From contig JAIUPT010000020.1 in NCBI GenBank assembly GCA_022315425.1, positions 1,302,001-1,366,000 on the forward strand: 64,000 bases of DNA, read 5' to 3'. Positions 22,247 through 35,000 of the stretch are shown in pieces (within the stretch, counting starts at the first letter, position 1; the number at the start of each line of letters is the position of its first letter). The notes below the pieces were generated by a model. The model saw nothing but the letters and a program-made list of their open reading frames with translations, ran no database searches and was not told where the DNA came from. Source of the stretch: Pseudevernia furfuracea (lineage: Eukaryota > Ascomycota > Lecanoromycetes > Lecanorales > Parmeliaceae). The translations under genes and the position numbers were made by a program.

Positions 22247-23890
22247 AGTCGCATTAAATTGAAGGCGCAGAGGGATGGGGAATTATTTGCACGGTCACCC
22301 ATGTATTTGCACGGAACTCATGGCGCACCACGACTCGCCAGATGTAAGGTGTATGGCAATTTCTGCCTGTCATGGCAAATGCCCAGATGCTGAGATACTT
22401 GCTTCTCCCGAAACAGTTGGCGAAGCGACTCAGATACATACCGCGTCAACCCAGCAAGGCAATAGTGTAACCTAGTGAGATATGCAAATGACCAAAAAAA
22501 CCCCCCCCCATGCCCATCAAAGCCGGTGATTGTTTCAAGTCTCAAGCTCTCCAAAAGCCCTGGTTCGCTTGGGATTGTTGCCGATCAACTCGCCGAACTC
22601 TTGCGAATTTCGCCCCTTGAACGCTTCAACGGCAGGAGGAGGTACTCGTTCGTACCTGACCACAGTGACGGAAAAGGGAGTTTTCAGGCGTGATCCCCCT
22701 CGGTCTTAAGGAACTTTTTTTCGCTGCTGCTGACGGGGCTACAGACTTGCCAAAAGGGGGGGGGGGGATGATTCGTCATCAGCCTTGATCGAAACGTTGG
22801 TCATTGAGCGCCCCCCCCCCTGGAAACCATACTCGGTCTTTTTGCGCTGCTTGGGATTCATTCCCGGCAACCAGGTCTTCCCAACCGGCCAGGCCTCGCT
22901 TGGTCTCATCAGTCCCCACACGCCCGTTTGTGGCCATTTGCTGCCACAAACCGAACGTTTCCGCCGGTCGGGCAGGTGGCCATGCCAAGCACGCGTCATG
23001 CAGGGACAACGGAAAGACGACGGAAGGGGAGGACCGATCAGGAAGCACCTGTCCATCTGGCATATCGTAGTCGCCAAGGACGGGGGCGAGATCTGGCTAA
23101 TAAGATGATTGCCGCATCACCTGTCTCCCACGGGTGACGGGACTCGATGGGAACCTTTTTCTATAATTGGAGAGGTGCATGTTTCGATTGCTTTTTTGGG
23201 GTTGAAGTTTATGGCGACTTTCCTCCTGCATACGGTTTAGGTGGTCGGCCGGATGGGAATAAAGTGGGCAGGTACTGTTTGGACTCGCATTCGCCGGGGA
23301 TATGTTGAATGGAGTTGCGTCAGATGACAAATAAATCGGGCAAATGGGTCTGAGTGATTTACGTATCATGGGGTGTCGTGTCTTGAAAAGCGCAGCACTC
23401 GCCCAGGAGAGAGAGGGAGCTCGAAGGGGCCAGGGCAAGAGTGGCGACTTGGAGTACCTCAGTACATTGCTGGTGAATAATTGGAACGGCTATCCTGCTG
23501 ACTCGCGGGCTCGCGGACTCGCGGACACGCTTGGGCTTCTATCTCATTCCATGTGCCTTGGCCGAGAGCGATATGCACCAGGACAGGAATGATGATGACG
23601 CAGCTGTACTCCGTGTTTTAGTATGCATGTTTCCTTTATCCTGCATATTCAAGCACTGACGTCTGGACCACGGAGACTGAAGAATATTTTAATTTTCAAC
23701 CAGGCGTCTCACAGTAATGCGGGGGCATCATTTGCGCATTACTGTGAAGTACGTAGGTAGTGTCTGTACGGCAGATGAATGGTTAGAAGTTGCCAGCTGG
23801 TGGGTTAGCTAGAATGATAAGGTAATTGATGGAATCTGCCCAGGGCTTTGATGTGTACAAGACGGAACAAGCGCGAGTATTATTATTGGC

Positions 23891-23926
23891 ACAAGAAGCA
23901 CAAGAAGCACAAGAAGCACAAGAACA
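23891..23926. repeat. tandem repeat, 9-bp unit ACAAGAAGC x4
   Basis: Four consecutive copies of ACAAGAAGC, the last one diverged (ACAAGAACA). Confidence 0.85.
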
Positions 23927-25204
23927 ATGGGCATGCAGCAGCTGCAGAGCTGAGTAAGGTACCTTAGCGATCACAGGGTACGGAGACTGCGCCGAAGTCC
24001 AGACTCCAAGATCGAGCCCATACAGTCATTTAAACGCTTTTTGTTTCCCTTTTTTGTTTCCCTTTTTCCCCCCCTTTTTTCCCCCCCTTTTCCCTTTTCC
24101 CTGTTTTTCTCAAGGGGAATAATTTGATTGGATGATTACCTTAGTATTATTGGATCTCGATCAAGCTGGCTAGGTCAGATCTGCTCCCCATGCGCTACCT
24201 ACCGTTGTCATCGGTCGATCAAGTAGTGGCGAAGGAGTAACCTCCGGCTCCAACACCATGAGGACAGAGGTAACTATTAATTATACTATACCCTATCTTA
24301 CTTTCACAAGTACCTTACTTATCTTAACTTTCTGATTCGGCCTGTGTCTGCTTAATCCTCTTAACCGCCTGACACACGCTCTCCTCCTCTCCGCTCTCTC
24401 CGCTGCAGTTGGAGTTCCAAGAACGGCTATGTGCCCACACATTCCAATTCGATGAAACTCACGCCCTTTGGCCTTGGCCTCATATCAATCCAAGAGGTCC
24501 GCGGCCCAGTTCGGAAGCAGACGATTACTTTGCCCTCTTATTACATGATGGAGGTACACATTGCCTGCTTCGGGGCTGCATTGGATGGCCGGCTGGCTTT
24601 TACATAGCGCTGCGGAAAGGGGCGGGGGGTCAGCCCTAGGGCTCTCATCCAGTACTGATTAGCTTGCTTGCATTCCATTGTTCATCGGCAAATCAATCAG
24701 GCTAGGAATTGGGGACTGTGGGCGATTGCGCAGTGACGTCCGGAGCTTCTATATATTAATTAGTATTTGAATTTGAACTTGACCAACTCGAGTACCGGCA
24801 GTGAGAAATGAGCAAGGAGTAAAGGACCGGTAGGAAATCATCATGAGAAAAAGGAGTCCAGAGTACCTTAGTAGTGACAAATCGGTGACGGTTGACTTTG
24901 TTTTGACGAATGACGATAAGCGAAGCAGCCATGGTCAAAAGCCTCGAGGGAAGAGTGGAGAACCGGAGAGCCCACCAGCCTGTTTTTCTGTTTTTTGGGG
25001 GATTTTTGGGCTATCTCAGATGGCGCTAGATTCGCTAATCTGGCACTAAATAGCAGATGCAGATCTACCAATGATAATCCCGGTTTTTTTCTTCGGCAAC
25101 AAGGGAAGCCGGCATGATGACCCGATTTCCAGCCATTTAGGGTATAGCGGGCATTGTCAGACACAAGTTCGGGTATCGTGTATCGTGCAGCTGTTACGAT
25201 TACG

Positions 25205-25244
25205 ATTGACTAGCATTGACTAGCATTGACTAGCGTTGACTGAC
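25205..25244. repeat. tandem repeat, 10-bp unit ATTGACTAGC x4
   Basis: Three perfect copies of ATTGACTAGC followed by a diverged one. Further related words (TAGCATCGATTGGCATTGAC) continue to about 25271. Confidence 0.85.
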
Positions 25245-26195
25245 ATTTTAACTAGCATCGATTGGCATTGACGGAGGACAAGGGTGAGCCTCTTTTTAGT
25301 AAGCTAGCAGGTACTTTGTGTACCCTCCCCGACGGAGCTGTATCCGAGTACTTCCATGAATCCATTTTCCCATCTCTGTTCAAAGTCTTACTATTAAAAT
25401 CAGTCTTAAATCTTCTCAGGTAGTCGCTCTGCTCCTTGTAAAAAAAAAAGGCAAAAACTAAACAATTCCCTCCCCTTTCCCTGGAATAAGTCCTTCTACT
25501 TCTCCCTCTCTTACTCTTAAACCTCTTCGATCCCCTTCCCTTTCCATTCATCTTTCATCAAACCCAACTTCTCCATCCAAACGGTTATACCGATTTAAAC
25601 TGATTACCGACATACCTATAACATTCCTGATCATTGTCCTCTTTTCAAATTATAGCCGACGATCATTCACATCACATCACTTCACGAGTACGAAACGCCC
25701 GCCGGCAGTTGGCGCAAATCCCAAATACTTAAAATCGTTCAATTCCAGATCGATCCCCGCGGTCCGCTGCCCTGACCATCGCATCGTCTCTATATCGATA
25801 CTGCCCTTCCCTCCACCCAAAAATCTTCATTTTCTTCATTTTCTTTCAATCTTCTACCTTTTCTCCAAACCCCCAACCCCAATAATTAATAATCTTCCCA
25901 ACCATTCTTCATCTCCCCCCATCATTACTCGCTCGCCTCCACCCTCTGCTCTTCGCTCTTCTGTGCCCTTGCGACTTGTCGCCAAAGCTTGTGACCATAA
26001 GGTTCAAGCCTCCGAAACACGCGATATTATCCCCATACGCCTGGTCGCTGCCTGCAACACATAACCGCCGAGAATCCTCTTTTCCCCACACTCTTCTCTA
26101 CCTTACTCCACAGAGCTTGACTTTTTCTTCTCCCTCTCAAAAAATCCCACCGTCGGATTCTCTTCCCCGCACCAGAGACCGCAAATCACATCAAC

Positions 26196-27544
26196 ATGCC
26201 TCCCCAGCGTACCATTCCGCCTGCAAAGGCTTTGAAGACGGAACGGACCCATGAGGAGAACCAAGAGCGGTATGGCAGCCCTTCTGCCATAAGTCTATGG
26301 ATATGTTCTCATTGAGTTATAGTGCCTACATTGCAGCTTCCCGGAGAAGTGATCGGAGTCTGGAGGCTAGAGTCGAGTCGGCACGACGAGCCTCTGAGAT
26401 TCATAAGCGGCGCACCGGTCGTTCACTACGAGTCACCGAACAAGATGTGGTCAACGAGGAGATGTACGAAGAGGAAGATGATGACCTACCCATGCAGTAC
26501 CGACGACTTACCGCCCACCTTCAGACTGGATCAGCCGACTTTAACAGACGCCTGTCGGCCTATCTGACGAACCACGTTGCCATGAGGTCTGCTTTGGACC
26601 AGGCCATCACGAATTCCTACGCCCAACAATATCCCAACGCCCCACAATTCGCGCACAATCAGAACATGTATCCATCTCCATTCATGACCCCCAACATGCA
26701 ACAGCAGCAGTCACCATCAACATTCGGCCAGCCATACCCCACTCCGGGAACCCCGGGATATCGACCTGGCCATCAATCACGCTCAGCCTCCGGTTCCCAT
26801 GGTCTTCCGACCTATTCCCCCAACGCGCCTGCACCAAGTCCCGTCCAAGCTGTACCCCAGATGGATCATCGACGTACATCAGCATCATCCAAGTCATCAT
26901 CGCACTCACCGACGGGGGCACCGGCGACACCACAGTCCATACACACAAGGCCTGTGCTTCCCCAGACATCATCCACCTACAACGTGAAACAAGAAGGACA
27001 GACCTCCCAGCAGATGAGGGCGCCCCCACAGCAATCACCGGTGCAACAACAACAGCAGCCATTCGGCGGTATGAACGGATTTTCCAACATGAGCCCTTTC
27101 ACTACATCACTTCCGACCGAAGCGCAAATGCTCCTCGGATCGACTTTGGATCCTAACGACCCGTTCACATCCGTGTTGATGGCTGGGAGCGACAACCTCC
27201 CACAACCATACAATCACAACATGAGTCCATCTACCCTTCAGAAGCCGCGAAGCTTCAACCAGTCATATGATGGCATGAGCGCCACGCTCGCACCTAGTGC
27301 ACTAGACATGTCACCCCGCCATCAAATCTACGCTCAGCCATCTACGACGATGTCTGCGTCGCCAGCCTCGTCGCCAGCATTCCAGCTTCCGTACGATGGT
27401 TCATTCCATGACTTCTCCAAGAGTCAGGTGTATGCCGGTGGGAACAGCGCCTCTGGCAGCGGCACTGTCACCCCCGCGGGTATCGACGGAGGTTGGGATG
27501 CTTTCATCAATGACACATCATCTTGGGTTGAGAATACCACCTGA
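26196..27544 (+). CDS. conserved fungal Gln/Pro/Ser-rich protein, probable regulator
   Basis: Exon 1 (26196-26269) and exon 2 (26323-27544), joined across a 53-nt intron, give 431 residues. The N-terminal about 100 residues are dense in charged residues and look ordered: MPPQRTIPPAKALKTERTHE, AYIAASRRSDRSLEARVESA, EIHKRRTGRSLRVTEQDVVN, EEMYEEEDDDLPMQYRRLTA. I recall this block as strongly conserved across filamentous ascomycetes, but I cannot name a characterised family. The rest is Gln/Pro/Ser/Met-rich low complexity (PNMQQQQSPSTFGQPYPTPG, QQSPVQQQQQPFGG) ending GGWDAFINDTSSWVENTT. This is the composition of transcriptional co-regulators, but no DNA-binding domain is visible. The unusually long upstream region fits a regulated gene. 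Function is not asserted. Confidence 0.8.
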
Positions 27545-28785
27545 GCATCTATCGGTCGCTTCCTTTTCCCGGCACATGATACCCTCGATTGATCTTAGCT
27601 CCCGTCATCCGTACATAGCTCCATGAGCATAGCGTTACGTTGTTGCTTTGCAGACCATCTCGCGAAACGCTGCCAGCCCTGCCATCTGCTGAAAAGCATG
27701 GATGGCGGTGAGGTCTTCGATTTTCGCGTCAACGCAAAGTCCACGGATACCTTTTCGGTCCAAGCGTGCGACACATTTCATACCGCAGTGTTCGAAATGT
27801 TCTAATAAACATCACAACCCATCTCCATTATCAAACTTTTTTGGGATGTCGTCAGTCGGTCAATCCACGAACGGGCCTAGCCCCAGATCTCGCTGCACGT
27901 TTCGGCTACATGAAATCTGACGTGCCGCATCGCATCATGCTCCGACCATGTCTGCAATTGGTTCAAGGCATAGCAACAAGGTGATCGGGGAGCGTTGCCC
28001 GAGCTTGGGTAAGATCTGGCGATAGATACAAAATAAGCCATCAAGCCATGCAAAGACACACATGCGCCACAATCCCACCTAGATCTTGCTGATGCTTGCA
28101 TCAATTGACAACATTTAGACCATGCTACTCGTATGCCTGAGCCCTACCCGTGTCAATGTTCTCCCAGCATCCTCCAACGTCATGTCCGCTTTTTAATTGA
28201 CCTTTGGCGTAAGCTCCCTCGCCATCATCATCACTACATATTCTTCGTCTGAAAGAATCCACCACCACGAGAGCCCCACCGTAACTCTTCCCCAACGTAC
28301 CGCGAATCTCAAAAAAACATCACTCATCTACCCTTTTTTTTTTTGTTTCTGCTATCTTCTGCCCTCGACAGCAGAACGTAGATGACCCCCGTTCCCGTCT
28401 GGCAGACCCGCCCACCTGGTCAGTCAAAAAGTAGTCCGCTGTCGTCATACCCGCCACCTTTTCACACACCTTTCCATCCGATGCCAACTTTCATCGACGG
28501 TCCCCCCCCCCCCCCCCCCCGCTACTAAAATCATTAAAAAGCTTACGCCATTCCGTTCAGCAGCTCGGGACCGACTACCCTTGTTGAACGGAGAACGCAC
28601 GCTGATGGGGGGTCTGTCTGGCCTCGAAGATTCTTTTCCGGTTCGATCGGGGCTGTTGTTGAATTATTCTTATTCTTATTCTTCTTCTTCTTATTATTCT
28701 TCTTCGTCTTCGTCTTCGTCTTCTTCTTCTTCTTCTTCTTCTTCTTCTTCTTCTTCTTCTTCTTCTTCTTCTTCTTCTTCTTCTT

Positions 28786-28843
<58 letters not shown>

Positions 28844-29408
28844 CAAAAAGAAGGTAGGTATAGGGTCTGTATGCACCCTCAAAGGCCCACACCTGGAAAT
28901 GGGCTCAAGCTTGAATGATGATGGCGTGCAGGGCTACGATTTACTGCGAATAAGGTAACTTAACTGATGGTGAGCTCTTTACCCCGCCCCAAAAAAAAAA
29001 AAAAAAAGGCGACCCGGGGGCTTTTGGAAACGGCTTGGTTGGCCGGGTCAGGTTCTTGGGGTTCGTCGTCGGCGTCGAAGAGTTTTTGGCAAGACGGGTG
29101 AGGGAGGGAAGGGGAAAGCGAGAAAGAGCGATGGAAAGAGTAGAAGGAGAGAAAGAAGGGAATGGTGGCGCGCGCTCATGCTTTCCCTCACAGCTTTTGT
29201 CCAGTCTCAAGGTCCGACTCGTGACGGTCGGCTGCGATTCACGGCAGACGTTGGTTTGTAGTAGGAAGCCAAGCAACAATGAGGCTGGCCAATCTGGAAA
29301 TCCGCTATACATAGCCCTCGAGCCAAAGGCGTATCTTCAAACCCCACGCCATCGCGTCTAAGTTGTCAACGCTGCGTTTAAATGCCCCTGCAATGCTGCC
29401 AGAGCTCG
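27545..29408. other. repeat-containing intergenic region
   Basis: No gene supported. It contains the 3' flank of the Gln-rich gene, a 19-base C run at 28502-28520, a compound microsatellite (separate entry), an A run near 28990-29007 and the 3' flank of RRP14. Long Ser or Arg frames here are produced by the microsatellite. Confidence 0.55.
28667..28842. repeat. compound microsatellite (TTC)n then (GATT)14
   Basis: TTATTC/TTC-type trinucleotides, imperfect at first and then a pure TTC tract to 28786. They abut 14 perfect GATT units at 28787-28842. Confidence 0.95.
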
Positions 29409-31233
29409 TCACCTTCTCCTCCCGCCATCCGATCCTCCACTCGGCGCCTTCGCTCTGAAACTTCCTTCAAACCCGGGTCTTGCTTTGGGCTTCCCTTTCC
29501 CCTTCTTCGCGCCCGATTTCCCACCTTTCTTCCCCTTCTCCTCCTTCCGCTTCTGCAAATTGGCCTCTCGCTTCTTCTGCTTCACATCCTGGCTCTTCTT
29601 CACGCCGTCAAGCCGTTCGTTCCATTCTTTGGAGCTCTTTTTCTTCTGCTTTTCCTTGCGCTTCAGCGTTTTCCTGAGCAGGGAGGTATCGTCACGTATA
29701 CGTTCACCGTGCGCTCGCTTACGAGCGTTGAGCCAGGTGTCCTTCTCCGCTACGTCGGCCTTTTTGCCCTCATCGAGGCCGTCGAGGCGGGATTGCTTTT
29801 TCTGGGCGGCCAGAAGTGCGGTACGCGGGTCTGATGGGCCTTTTGGCTTGGTCTTCGGGTCGATGATGGCATTCAAGTTGGCGGAGGCATGTTGGCCGTC
29901 AGCAAAACTGACACGGCTGAAGGAGAAGTTGTTGGCGGGTGAAGAGGGTACGTTGAGAGGTGAACCTGGGGAGAGGAGAGGCGAGCCTGAAAGGAGTGGA
30001 GAGCCGCGTGCTAGAGTCTCGTTGCGTTTCTGCCGCTCTTCTTCTTTGGCTTTTTGCCGCAATTCTTTCTTCTGGGCTTTCCGTTGCTCTTCTTTCTGGC
30101 GGCGCGCTTCCATCAGTTCTTGTCGATTGCGAGCAGGTGCACCGTTGAGACCGTCGGCGTTGCGGGCTCGTTTCATGGCCTCAATGCGGGCTGCGAAGCG
30201 GGCTCTGATTTCTTCAGGGGTGGGTTTTGGCCCTTTAGGTTCTGATTGTGGTTCTTGTTGTGGTTCTTCATGCGAAGGTTTTTCGGTTTGGGAGTTTTCT
30301 GTTGCGGTGGGAGGTGCGATTGATGAGATGGAGGAGGAGCCCGAGTGGTTTGCCGAAGCGTCGAAAGCAGGGGAGCGGCTTGTTGATGGTGTAGCTGTAG
30401 ATAGAAGATCAATGTGTGGTTCGTCCATCATATCGTCCATCTCAAGCCGATCGATCTCTCCACCCTGAATGTCCTCATCATTCTGATTGTTAACATTTGC
30501 ACCGGCTGCAGCATCTTTCGAGTCTCCCTCAAGTGCAGCCTTTTGTACCTTTCTCTCTTTCTTCGCTTTTGCCTTTCCAGCCTTTCCTTCCTCTTTAGCC
30601 TTCTTGCGTTCTCTCTTCTGCCTCTTCTTCTCTGCCGTAGCCTTTTTCAGAGCCTCTGGATCTGGCTCGTGCTCATCTACCGCAGTGTCATTGATTGGCT
30701 TCCGTTCGGCGCGATCACTGGCTGCTCCGTTCTCTTCCCTCTTCTGCTTCTTTGTCTGCTTGCCTTTCTTGACTGGATTGGGTCTCGGCTTCTCGACTTC
30801 CACATCACCCATTTCTGAGGCCTCGCCCTCCTCCTCTTCTTCTCGCTTCCTTTTCCGAGCATTTGCGGCTAGCTCGTCTAACACATCTTTTGCACTCTTT
30901 GCATTGTCCGGGTCAAGCTTTGCACGCTTAGCAGCTCGTGCCTCTTCTTTGGTCTGCTTCTTCCTTTGCCATTGCTCCTAAAGTTGGAGTATATGATCAG
31001 CTCCAAGGCGGTCAAAAAGCTGAGTGCACAAAGCCCGAAGGTGCGGAACATACACTGGTGTCTTCACCGTAATAGTACTTGGCAGGAATCAAAGAGAGTA
31101 GGCCATCAAATGATTCAGCGTGGCTCTTGAGTCGTTCCTGTCGAACTAGGTGAGCATTGATCCAGACACCGGGATACTGTGGGGTTGAGCGTGCACAAAC
31201 CTCCAAGCTATCAGACCTGGACTCTTGCGCCAT
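29409..31233 (-). CDS. rrp14: ribosome biogenesis protein RRP14 (SURF6 family)
   Basis: Nucleolar protein needed for pre-60S/pre-40S rRNA maturation. Three exons, 31233-31201, 31137-31054 and 30977-29409, give 561 residues. The conserved N-terminal box is rebuilt by splicing: RLKSHAESFDGLLSLIPAKY then YYGEDTS-EQWQRKKQTKEEA. A long Lys/Arg/Glu-rich middle (KREEEEEGEASEMG, EKKRQKRERKKAKEEGKAGK) is probably coiled or disordered. The SURF6 domain follows, with TWLNARKRAHGERIRDD, TSLLRKTLKRKEKQKKKS and KEWNERLDGVKKSQDVKQKK, and a basic Gly-rich tail ending SGGSDGGRRR. The extremely biased base composition also generates long antisense frames, which are ignored. Tandem with UBP2, which ends about 800 bp upstream. 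Confidence 0.92.
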
Positions 31234-32028
31234 GGCCCTTGGTAAAATTCTTGGAGAGTGCAACTGGAAATAAGAATATTATCACATGCCGGTCCGCTTG
31301 TCGGAGAAGACGTTGAGGAGCTAGAGATATACTGGTGGTCGGCAGCGGTGAATTCCAAAATTGTTCGAGTGGGCGAAATCTTGGCATTCGTGGAAGCTAG
31401 CCATAGTTTCTCTAGTGTCTATTCGCTGCTACTGCCCAAGTCTCATCTCACTGTTCTGCTCTTGGCTATTCTATAATTTGAGCACAAGTGGGCTGAACAG
31501 GCCAATCTCTACAACTGGGATCTGGCTGATTATCGAGCTTGTACAACAATCCAACGCTTTGTAATGGTATCATTACGCACAATCGACCATGCTATCCGAC
31601 TCCCCGTATTTCATGATACAAAGCTCCCGTGCTATGCTAAATAAATATGCCGAGTTGCAAGAAAATATCAGACCGGCTTAGGTCTGAAAAGGCTGGAACT
31701 CGGATTTTTTTATTACAGAGAAGTGGAGTGACAACGGTGCCAAATCCCTAGAATCATCCTGGATATATTTACCAAAGCCATGTGTCTTCGCAACCAATGG
31801 AAGAAGTTGCTATACTTTGTTGATATCGAAGCATCTTTCGCCCGCGGGGAAATGTTATCGGATGGGCATCAAGATGCCGGAGAACGCGGACTGGAATTGG
31901 AGACTGCTTCGCAATATAAATTTGTGGCGGACTTTCGGCGGCTGAGGATATTCATGGGCCGGTGGTAGACTATGGGAGTCTGCACCCGATAAGCATTGGG
32001 TCCCAGATCCCGTGGGACATGGATCCTT
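31234..32028. other. intergenic, no gene seen
   Basis: Promoter side of RRP14 and 3' flank of UBP2. A 62-codon plus-strand frame at 31780-31968 has no supporting feature. Confidence 0.5.
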
Positions 32029-35000
32029 TTACCAATTCGAATATACTTGAGCTTCGTTCTGATTCCAGGGACTGCCATCTACCCAGCCTTCGCTGTGAGT
32101 CCAGCCTTGACTAGTGTAAGGCTCTGCGGTGCCGTATTCCATGGATGAGTTGACAGGCCTGTAGGTGTTGCCATCTGTTTGGCTTGCTTGAGCTTGGCTG
32201 TAGTCTTCCATTACAGTATCTTGCTGCTCCTCTGGCGGCGGCTCGACGATATCTCGACATACAGAATCGACTAAGTCTTCTTTCGATTCGTCTTTGACGT
32301 AGACTAAGAAGTAGGGCGTAGCAGGTCGATCCCCAGGTTCTTGCTCAAAGATCTCCTTGGTATCTTTGATCTCCGTTACATACCCATCGTTGTAATTTCG
32401 CCACAATTGCTTCGTGAAATCGTAGATGTAGATCCAATAATGACCAGAGTTATGAAAACCCCTGTGGATGAAAACTGACTGCAATCGATATGGAATCTTT
32501 TGAAGATCGTTGAATTGGCTGACAATGTGGGACTTCAAGTCCCTGATGCGCAACTCGAGGGCTAAAAGTATGGTCAGCATTCGAGCTTCGCTGTTCCATT
32601 TTGTACACTTACATTCCAGCTCCTTTTTGGCCTCTGTTGCAGCATCATCGAGCACTTGCAGTAAATCAGGGGGGACCTGGATGGGATCTTTGTCGTCCCA
32701 GTCGGGAATCTGACGCAAGAACCCACATGTGGCTTCTAGAATTTCTGGCATGTCCATCCCCAGCTATCGTCACATCTTAGTCATGAACAGATTGGAGATT
32801 CAAGGCTTACTTACGTCTGAAGTGGCAAGCTCGGCCCTCCGGAATTCCAAATTTGCGAGCTGCTTCTTCATTTCCCAGCATTCTCGACGTCTCTGCATTA
32901 GATCTGCATCCGAGGAATCCATGTACCTATCCAAGTAGATGGTCTCTTTCAGTTCCAGATGATGGTTTGACTTGAACACGGACTTTTTCTCCATGTCGAA
33001 TTGGACCCGTTGGACGTGTACTTGCAGGATAGGCGGGAGTTGACTGATTGATGTGTATTGTGGCTCGAGGTCTCCACCTACTTCAACATCCTGGACATCG
33101 TAGGCACCGTCTAAAGCTGCGTAGATATCGCGAGAACCGGTAGCCACATCCACCTTGATGTCGGACATATATTCTTCCTTGGTCCTGATTCTCCCTTGTC
33201 TATTAGTCGTGTAAGATTTCTGTTTCCCAAAGAATAGGCGTTTGACTTGGTCAATCTGTTCCCCGGATTCGTCGACGGATTCAGCCTTGATAGCACATTG
33301 TAATTGAAACAGTACGTTTGCAATGACCTCAGTGACGTCCTGTTGAGCGCCATACTCGGCTTCTTGGACAGCATTCGTTTCTATTGGCTTTGGCCTTGGC
33401 GGGATTGGCGGAGGTCTGTTCGGGGGCGGTGCAGGAATCGATATTTTTTCATCCCCAAGATCGCCTTGTACGGTCTCGGATGATCTTGAATTTTCGTTCT
33501 TGAAGTTCATCGGCTGACTCTCTAACCCCTTCGAAAGGTTTACGGAGCCTTGCTGCTCATTCACACGGGACGGAGAAGACTCGCCAAGAGGTCTCAAGTG
33601 TATCTCTGGCGACGTCTCTCGGACCGACTCTTTGGTGGGCGGCATGTTCTCCTTGTTCTCGAAGAGTTTCTGTTGTAGGCCTTTCTCGTCACTATCATCA
33701 TCTAAGATCATAATGTCATCATCAATCGCAGGCGGGCCATCAACCAAAGTTACATCGCTCGCATCATCGCCGTTGTGATCGTTGTTGACAGCGTCCGAGT
33801 CTGTAGCTTCGAATGGCGCGTCATCAGACATCTCTGTGTCTTTCTGGGGTAGACCAGGAGGACCTAAGGGACCAAAAACAGGACTGCCATTAATCTGCCC
33901 CAGTGACGGACGAGTAGGACTGAGCATCGACTGACGACGTATGTGTTCCTCTTTGGAAGAGCTGACAAGAGTGAGTCGCGCAAGTTCTGGCTCTGGCGTC
34001 ACTGAAGCCTTGGGAGAAGCGATCATATCCTCGAAAAGTTTCTTCAATTGATCGACGACTATGCGAGTCAATAGCCGCTTGTTCATAGGCGACAATACTA
34101 CTCACATTGCTGCGCACGATCGACTTCTTTCTTCGATACATTCCTAGATCCTACTCGTTTCGATTTCAGACTATCCTCATCTGTCGGCATCTTGAACTCA
34201 TTGATTTTCAGGACAAGGTCTCTTAGCGGCTTAATCGTGAAGTAGAATTGTAACAAGCTGTTGAGGTAGCACGTATTGCCAATATTCTCCAGTCCTACTG
34301 GCCATTCCGATGCGGGATGGTCCGTTGAATTCATGCCAGAACTCAGGAAATCCTTGAGGCGTCGAGAGTTCCTCGGTTTTGCGATTGCCGCAAGAGCATT
34401 CTTCAGGTCGCCAAACTGGGATGGGCTATCGGCAATCAAGGACTCGTATTGAGCAAGAATGGTTTCGTCGTCAAGGGTTCGGTCACTAATGCCCAGGCGA
34501 ACATATGCTTGATCGACATCCATCTCCACCTCGCCCAGTGCACCGGTCTCAAGCCAATGCTTGAGAGCGTTGCTCTTGCGGTGATTGGCAATGAGGGCGA
34601 CGGCATGGCGTGCTATAGATTCCTCTGACGATAGCTGATCGACCTGGATGGGAAAGCGGGATGCGATCAGCAAATGCATTGTCGTCAAATTTAGTAATCA
34701 AACGAGGCAAAAGTGAGTGTAAGTCATGTGATAAGGGACCAGGTCAACTGAGTTTACCTTGACAGTATACATGGAGACGATGAAGTCATCGGTAAATTCT
34801 GCGGACGCTTCCAAGTAGAGAAGTGCCTGTTCATAGTTCGTGACAACTATGTTTCAGTCAGTAACTACTTAACCAGACAATATTTCATTGCAGATTTTAG
34901 CGTACCCTGGGAAGCTACGAACTCGACCTTTTCACTTCTGCGGCTTTGGCCAATAATCTTTAAAGCCCTTCGCATCTCTGCCTCATGTTTAGGGGCATCG

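Larger units (their letters stand above)
22247..26195. other. long non-coding intergenic region
   Basis: Almost 4 kb with no supported gene on either strand. It holds homopolymer runs (A7C9 at about 22494-22509, G12 at 22756-22767, C10 near 22811), a pyrimidine tract of T and C blocks at about 24040-24110, short tandem repeats (annotated separately) and scattered GTACCTTA/TACCTTAGT-like words near 23960, 24140, 24310 and 24865. From about 25440 to 26195 it is strongly C/T-rich, the usual look of a fungal promoter and 5' leader. The most economical reading is an extended upstream control region for the gene at 26196. A transcribed non-coding RNA is equally possible. Confidence 0.5.

Noticed and set aside
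22247..26195. CRISPR-like or satellite array in the long silent region
   Set aside because: Only short tandem units without regular unique spacers; the organism is a eukaryote.
25976..26254. Possible upstream ORF overlapping the start of the Gln-rich gene
   Set aside because: The frame begins at a TTG, not ATG, so it is unlikely to be a regulatory uORF.
28575..28892. Frames encoding poly-Ser, poly-Arg and poly-Glu
   Set aside because: Produced by the TTC/GATT microsatellite.
29485..30981. Plus-strand frames up to 327 codons with many Phe/Ser/Leu codons
   Set aside because: Antisense of the Lys/Glu-rich RRP14 gene; GAG/AAG codons read as CTC/CTT on the other strand.
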